From Asanoa ishikariensis (lineage in GTDB: Bacteria; Actinomycetota; Actinomycetes; Mycobacteriales; Micromonosporaceae): a stretch of 64,000 nucleotides of DNA. A model generated the notes under the pieces. It saw only the letters and a program-made list of their open reading frames with translations. It did not search any database and was not told where the DNA came from. Location of the stretch: assembly GCF_900107455.1 (NCBI RefSeq), contig NZ_FNQB01000002.1:434001-498000 (forward strand). Direction: 5' to 3'. The translations under genes and the position numbers were made by a program. Below are positions 61,274 through 64,000 of this stretch, piece by piece (position 1 is the stretch's first letter; every line of letters starts with the position of its first letter).

Positions 61274-61348
61274 TTAGCTGTTTGGGCGCTTGCCGTGGTT
61301 GGCGGCGCTCTTCTTACGTGCCTTCTTCTTGCGGCTCTTCTTCGCCAT
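61274..61348 (-). CDS. ribosomal protein bL37 (24 residues)
   Basis: This tiny gene is too short for standard gene calls. It has an ATG at 61348 with GGAGG 7 nt upstream and ends in TAA. The product starts MAKKSRKKKARKKS and ends ANHGKRPNS. The basic body and the NHGKRPN end match actinobacterial bL37, the small 50S protein found in mycobacterial ribosome structures (AURKAIP1/COX24-like family). It converges on rsrA across the hairpin terminator. Confidence 0.88.
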   Translation of the reverse strand: MAKKSRKKKARKKSAANHGKRPNS

Positions 61349-61480
61349 GTCGACCTCCGTCCCTCAAGTGACCCGACGATCGTAGTCGGCCCGCCAGGCG
61401 GGCACCGACGCCCGGCGCATGGTTGGATGCTGACGCGGCCCGGCGAGGTGCCGCGAGGTGCCGGCAGGGAGGACCACGCG

Positions 61481-61696
61481 ATGGCTGACGAGATCCGCGC
61501 CGAGATGGTGGCGAACGTGTGGAAGGTCGTCGCGGCGACGGGCGACACCATCGCGGAGGGCGACACGCTGGTCATCCTCGAGTCGATGAAGATGGAGATC
61601 CCGGTCATCGCCGAGTCCGGCGGGACGCTGGCGCAGCTCGCCGTCAACGAGGGCGACGTCGTCCAGGAGGGCGACCTGATCGCCGTCATCGAATGA
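61481..61696 (+). CDS. biotinyl carrier protein (BMP type)
   Basis: This 71-residue single-domain carrier has the biotinylation motif ESMKMEIPV, with Lys37 as attachment site. The length equals that of the mycobacterial biotinylated protein TB7.3 next to sigH. It may serve as a carrier for an acyl-CoA carboxylase or bind a lipoyl-like group. The ATG at 61481 follows GGGAGG. Its stop overlaps the GNAT gene start as ATGA. Confidence 0.9.
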   Translation: MADEIRAEMVANVWKVVAATGDTIAEGDTLVILESMKMEIPVIAESGGTLAQLAVNEGDVVQEGDLIAVIE

Positions 61697-62190
61697 CGCT
61701 GCTGATCCGCCCGGCGACGCCGGCCGACTTCCCGGCGGTCGCCCGGTTCACGGTCGACGCCTACCGCGAAGACGGCCAGCTCGCCGGTGACCACGGTTAC
61801 GACAAGAAGCTGGCCGACGTGGAGACCCGCGCCGAGGCCGGCGTGCTGCTGGTCGCCGTCGACGAGTCCGGCCAGGTGCTCGGCTCGGTCACCTTCGTGC
61901 TGCCCGGCACCGAGTACGCGGAGCTGTCCGGCCCCGGTGAGGCCGAGTTCCGGATGCTCGCCGTCGACCCGGCCGCCCAGGGCCGCGGCGCGGGCGAGGC
62001 GCTGGTGCGGGCCTGCCTGGAGCGGGCGACGGCGCTCGGTTGCCAGGCCGTCGTGATCTGCGTGCGCAGCTTCTCCGAGCCGGCCAAGCGCCTCTACGCC
62101 CGGCTCGGCTTCGTCCGCGTGCCCGAGCGCGACTGGTCGCCCTTCCCGGGCGTCGACCTCGAGGCGCTCCGGCTGCCGCTCACGGGCTGA
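61693..62190 (+). CDS. GNAT family N-acetyltransferase
   Basis: This 165-residue acetyltransferase has the acetyl-CoA-binding motif A, AVDPAAQGRGAGEALVRACL, with Q-x-x-G-x-G/A, and the later SEPAKRLYARLGF segment. The acceptor substrate is unknown. It is coupled to the biotinyl carrier gene by an ATGA overlap and overlaps the convergent TetR gene by 11 nt. Confidence 0.9.
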   Translation: MTLLIRPATPADFPAVARFTVDAYREDGQLAGDHGYDKKLADVETRAEAGVLLVAVDESGQVLGSVTFVLPGTEYAELSGPGEAEFRMLAVDPAAQGRGAGEALVRACLERATALGCQAVVICVRSFSEPAKRLYARLGFVRVPERDWSPFPGVDLEALRLPLTG

Positions 62191-62734
62191 TCCGCGGCCG
62201 CCACAGGTCCTCGGCCACGTCGAGCGCGACCCGCTTGCGCTCTTCGAGCGGGATGTCCTGCCTTATCGCGAACCAGCTCCCGTGCACCGCGAACAGGGCC
62301 AGCGCCGCGCGGAGCTGTTCGGCCGGGTCGTCGACGTCGTCGGCCATCAGGGAAGCCACCCGGAGCATCCGGTCACGCATGTCCATGCCGGAAGACATGG
62401 TCTTGGCGACCGTCTGGTTCTGTTCGTAGAACCGCATCACCGATGGGTGATTGCTCGCGAAGAACTCGTCCGCGTAGCGGGACAGCAGCTCCTGCCGCCG
62501 CTCCGGTTTCGGCGGCTGGGCCTCGCCCCACGCGATCAGCTCGTCGAGCCGGGCCAGCCGGTCCTCGCTGAAGCTGGAGACGATCTCTTCCTTGCTCTTG
62601 AAGTGGTAGTAGAGGGCGGCCTTGGTCACTCCGAGCCGCTCGGCGATCTCCCGGAGCGAGGTTTTCTCGTACCCGTTCTCCGTGAAGAGCTCGAGCGCGA
62701 CGGCCTGGATCCGGCCTCGCGTGCTCTCGGCCAC
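62180..62734 (-). CDS. TetR family regulator of divergent MFS transporter
   Basis: This 184-residue protein has an N-terminal helix-turn-helix (TSLREIAERLGVTKAALYYH then FKSKEEI) and a helical ligand-binding domain. The GTG at 62734 gives the usual short start. It is divergent from a DHA2-type efflux pump, 113 nt away, with palindromes in the spacer, so it probably represses the pump and itself until a toxic ligand binds. Confidence 0.92.
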   Translation of the reverse strand: MAESTRGRIQAVALELFTENGYEKTSLREIAERLGVTKAALYYHFKSKEEIVSSFSEDRLARLDELIAWGEAQPPKPERRQELLSRYADEFFASNHPSVMRFYEQNQTVAKTMSSGMDMRDRMLRVASLMADDVDDPAEQLRAALALFAVHGSWFAIRQDIPLEERKRVALDVAEDLWRPRISP

Positions 62735-62754
62735 CCTTTGTCTCCCTAACTAGC

Positions 62755-62784
62755 TTGACGACCGGTCAGTTCGCAGCTTACCGT
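62755..62784 (+). promoter_or_regulatory. promoter of the MFS transporter gene
   Basis: TTGACG (62755-62760), 18 nt and TACCGT (62779-62784) form a good promoter. A GACCGGTC palindrome (62760-62767) overlaps the end of the -35 element. Confidence 0.6.
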
Positions 62785-62785
62785 G

Positions 62786-62808
62786 CGGCTAGTAAGTTCA
62801 ACTAGCCG
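62786..62808. promoter_or_regulatory. candidate TetR operator
   Basis: CGGCTAGT and ACTAGCCG form perfect 8-bp arms around AAGTTCA, directly after the -10 element of the MFS promoter, where a bound repressor would block initiation. Confidence 0.65.
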
Positions 62809-62847
62809 GGCGGCAAGTAAGTCCCATCACGCTGGGGGGCGTACCCA

Positions 62848-64000
62848 ATGACCACCGTCGCGCCACAAGCCATCGCGCCACAGAAGATCCGAGGCATTCT
62901 CGCAGGTCTGATGATCGCGATGATGCTCGCGATGCTCGACAACATGATCGTCAGCACGGCGTTGCCACGCATCGTCAGCGAGTTCGGGGGCATCGACCAT
63001 TTCACCTGGGTCGTCACCGCCTACGTGCTCGGAACGACCGTCTTGACGCCGATCTGGGGCAAGCTCGGCGACCTCTACGGACGCAAATCCATTTTCCTGA
63101 CGTCGATCATTATCTTCCTGATCGGCTCGGCGCTGTGCGGAATGGCCGGCTCCGCGATGCTCGGCGGCCCCGGCGACGGCATGCTCGAGCTCATCGCGTT
63201 CCGGGCCGTCCAGGGCCTCGGCGCCGGCGGCCTGATGGTCGGCGTCATGGCGATCATCGGCGACCTGGTGCCGCCCCGCGAGCGCGGCCGCTACCAGGGC
63301 ATGATCGCCGGCATCATGGCGATCGCGATGGTCGCCGGCCCGCTGGTCGGCGGGTTCATCACCGACAACCTGTCGTGGCGCTGGGCGTTCTACGTCAACC
63401 TGCCCCTCGGCGGCCTGGCCCTGGTGGTCCTGGCCACCCGGATGCACCTGCCGCGCTACCGCACCGAGCACCGGATCGACTACCTCGGCGCCGCGCTGCT
63501 GTCCGTCGGCATCACCGCGCTCGTGCTGATCACCACCTGGGGCGGCAACGAGTACGACTGGGCCTCGCCGCAGATCCTCGGCCTCGGCGTGCTGACGCTG
63601 GCGTCGCTGGTGACGTTCGGCTTCGTCGAGCGCCGCGCGCCGGAGCCGATCCTGCCGCTGCACCTGTTCTTCAACCGCAACTTCGCCCTGATCTCCGGGG
63701 TCGGCTTCCTGCTCGGCTTCGCGATGTTCGGCGCGATGAACTTCCTGCCGCTGTTCCAGCAGACCGTGCAGGGCGCCTCGGCGACCAACAGCGGCCTGCT
63801 GCTGTTGCCGCTGATGTTCGGCATGCTGGTCGTCTCCGTGATCACCGGCCGGGTCATCACCAAGACCGGCCGCTACCGGATCTTCCCGATCCTCGGCGGC
63901 GTGGCCCTGCTCGGCGGCATGATCCTGCTGTCCACGATCAACGCCGCTACCACGAAAACGGTGCTCTCGCTCTACATGGTCGTGCTCGGCGTCGGCATGG
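62848..64000 (+). CDS. DHA2-family MFS drug exporter (partial, 3' end beyond window)
   Basis: The frame stays open from the ATG at 62848 to the window edge (384 codons). It has the drug:H+ antiporter-2 motifs: LDNMIVSTALPRIVSEFGG in helix 1, motif A GKLGDLYGRKS, VQGLGAGGLMVGVMAIIGDL, motif C-like GIMAIAMVAGPLVGGFITD and NLSWRWAFYVNLPLG. The family has 14 helices and exports drugs or dyes using the proton gradient. The divergent TetR gene supports inducible efflux. The C-terminal helices are not in the window. Confidence 0.93.
   Translation, partial: MTTVAPQAIAPQKIRGILAGLMIAMMLAMLDNMIVSTALPRIVSEFGGIDHFTWVVTAYVLGTTVLTPIWGKLGDLYGRKSIFLTSIIIFLIGSALCGMAGSAMLGGPGDGMLELIAFRAVQGLGAGGLMVGVMAIIGDLVPPRERGRYQGMIAGIMAIAMVAGPLVGGFITDNLSWRWAFYVNLPLGGLALVVLATRMHLPRYRTEHRIDYLGAALLSVGITALVLITTWGGNEYDWASPQILGLGVLTLASLVTFGFVERRAPEPILPLHLFFNRNFALISGVGFLLGFAMFGAMNFLPLFQQTVQGASATNSGLLLLPLMFGMLVVSVITGRVITKTGRYRIFPILGGVALLGGMILLSTINAATTKTVLSLYMVVLGVGM

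Noticed and set aside
1-64000. tRNA, rRNA, CRISPR arrays, insertion sequences, riboswitches
   Set aside because: No cloverleaf, spaced direct repeat array, transposase or known aptamer pattern was seen in the intergenic stretches that were read.

Overview
The window is high-GC DNA from a sporulating actinomycete, most probably a member of the Micromonosporaceae (inferred, not proven). The evidence is a SigR/RsrA pair, a WhiB protein, an SsgA-like protein, the tiny ribosomal protein bL37, a DUF5709 protein, many ATGA stop/start overlaps, and several genes that look leaderless (a -10 hexamer 6-7 nt before the start codon). No tRNA, rRNA, CRISPR array, insertion sequence or prophage was seen.

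Layout. 1-1250: edge of an accessory cluster with a TIR-domain protein. 1.3-4.7 kb: a large secreted protein joining a phosphodiester glycosidase to a metallophosphoesterase. 4.7-6.6 kb: Lrp regulator divergent from an amino-acid permease. 6.6-16.6 kb: carbohydrate locus with two related LacI regulators, a GH3 glycosidase, a sugar ABC transporter and a transketolase, with recognisable operators. 16.6-21.5 kb: small genes (UBP zinc finger, DedA, TetR, HxlR with a Cys-rich/pentapeptide protein, cysteine-free HesB, HMG-CoA lyase, VOC protein). 21.5-27.6 kb: molybdenum hydroxylase operon of the form II CO-dehydrogenase type with its MoxR and VWA accessory genes. 27.6-33.7 kb: two giant FtsX-like permeases without an ATPase. 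34-40.4 kb: orphan solute-binding lipoprotein, purC, glpK, a PRPP-synthetase-like gene and the lysG/lysE pair.

40.5-54.6 kb is a regulatory region: an SsgA-like protein; an RsbV/RsbW/RsbU-like partner-switching set; a MacS-like/NarL-type two-component pair separated by a 77-bp tandem repeat; a SigB/SigF-type sigma factor fused to a STAS domain; a second NarL-type two-component system in an ABC-transporter operon; a STAS-ATPase fusion; an SDR and a DMT-type membrane protein. 54.7-62.2 kb holds housekeeping genes whose grouping resembles the mycobacterial aroA-sigH region: hisN, rsgA, aroA, an SRAP protein, whiB, sigR-rsrA, bL37, a biotinyl carrier protein and a GNAT enzyme. The window ends in a TetR/MFS efflux pair.

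How the genes work together. The LacI proteins probably control oligosaccharide uptake and hydrolysis feeding the pentose phosphate pathway. SigR probably drives its own promoter (GGGAAT-N18-GTT) and is held by the zinc anti-sigma RsrA. Several partner-switching proteins lie close to a sigma factor that carries its own STAS domain. The most unusual signals are the chain of two near-identical 26-codon leader ORFs before the response regulator at 45.65 kb, the sigma-STAS fusion lacking the phosphorylatable serine, and an apparent CTG start for rsgA.
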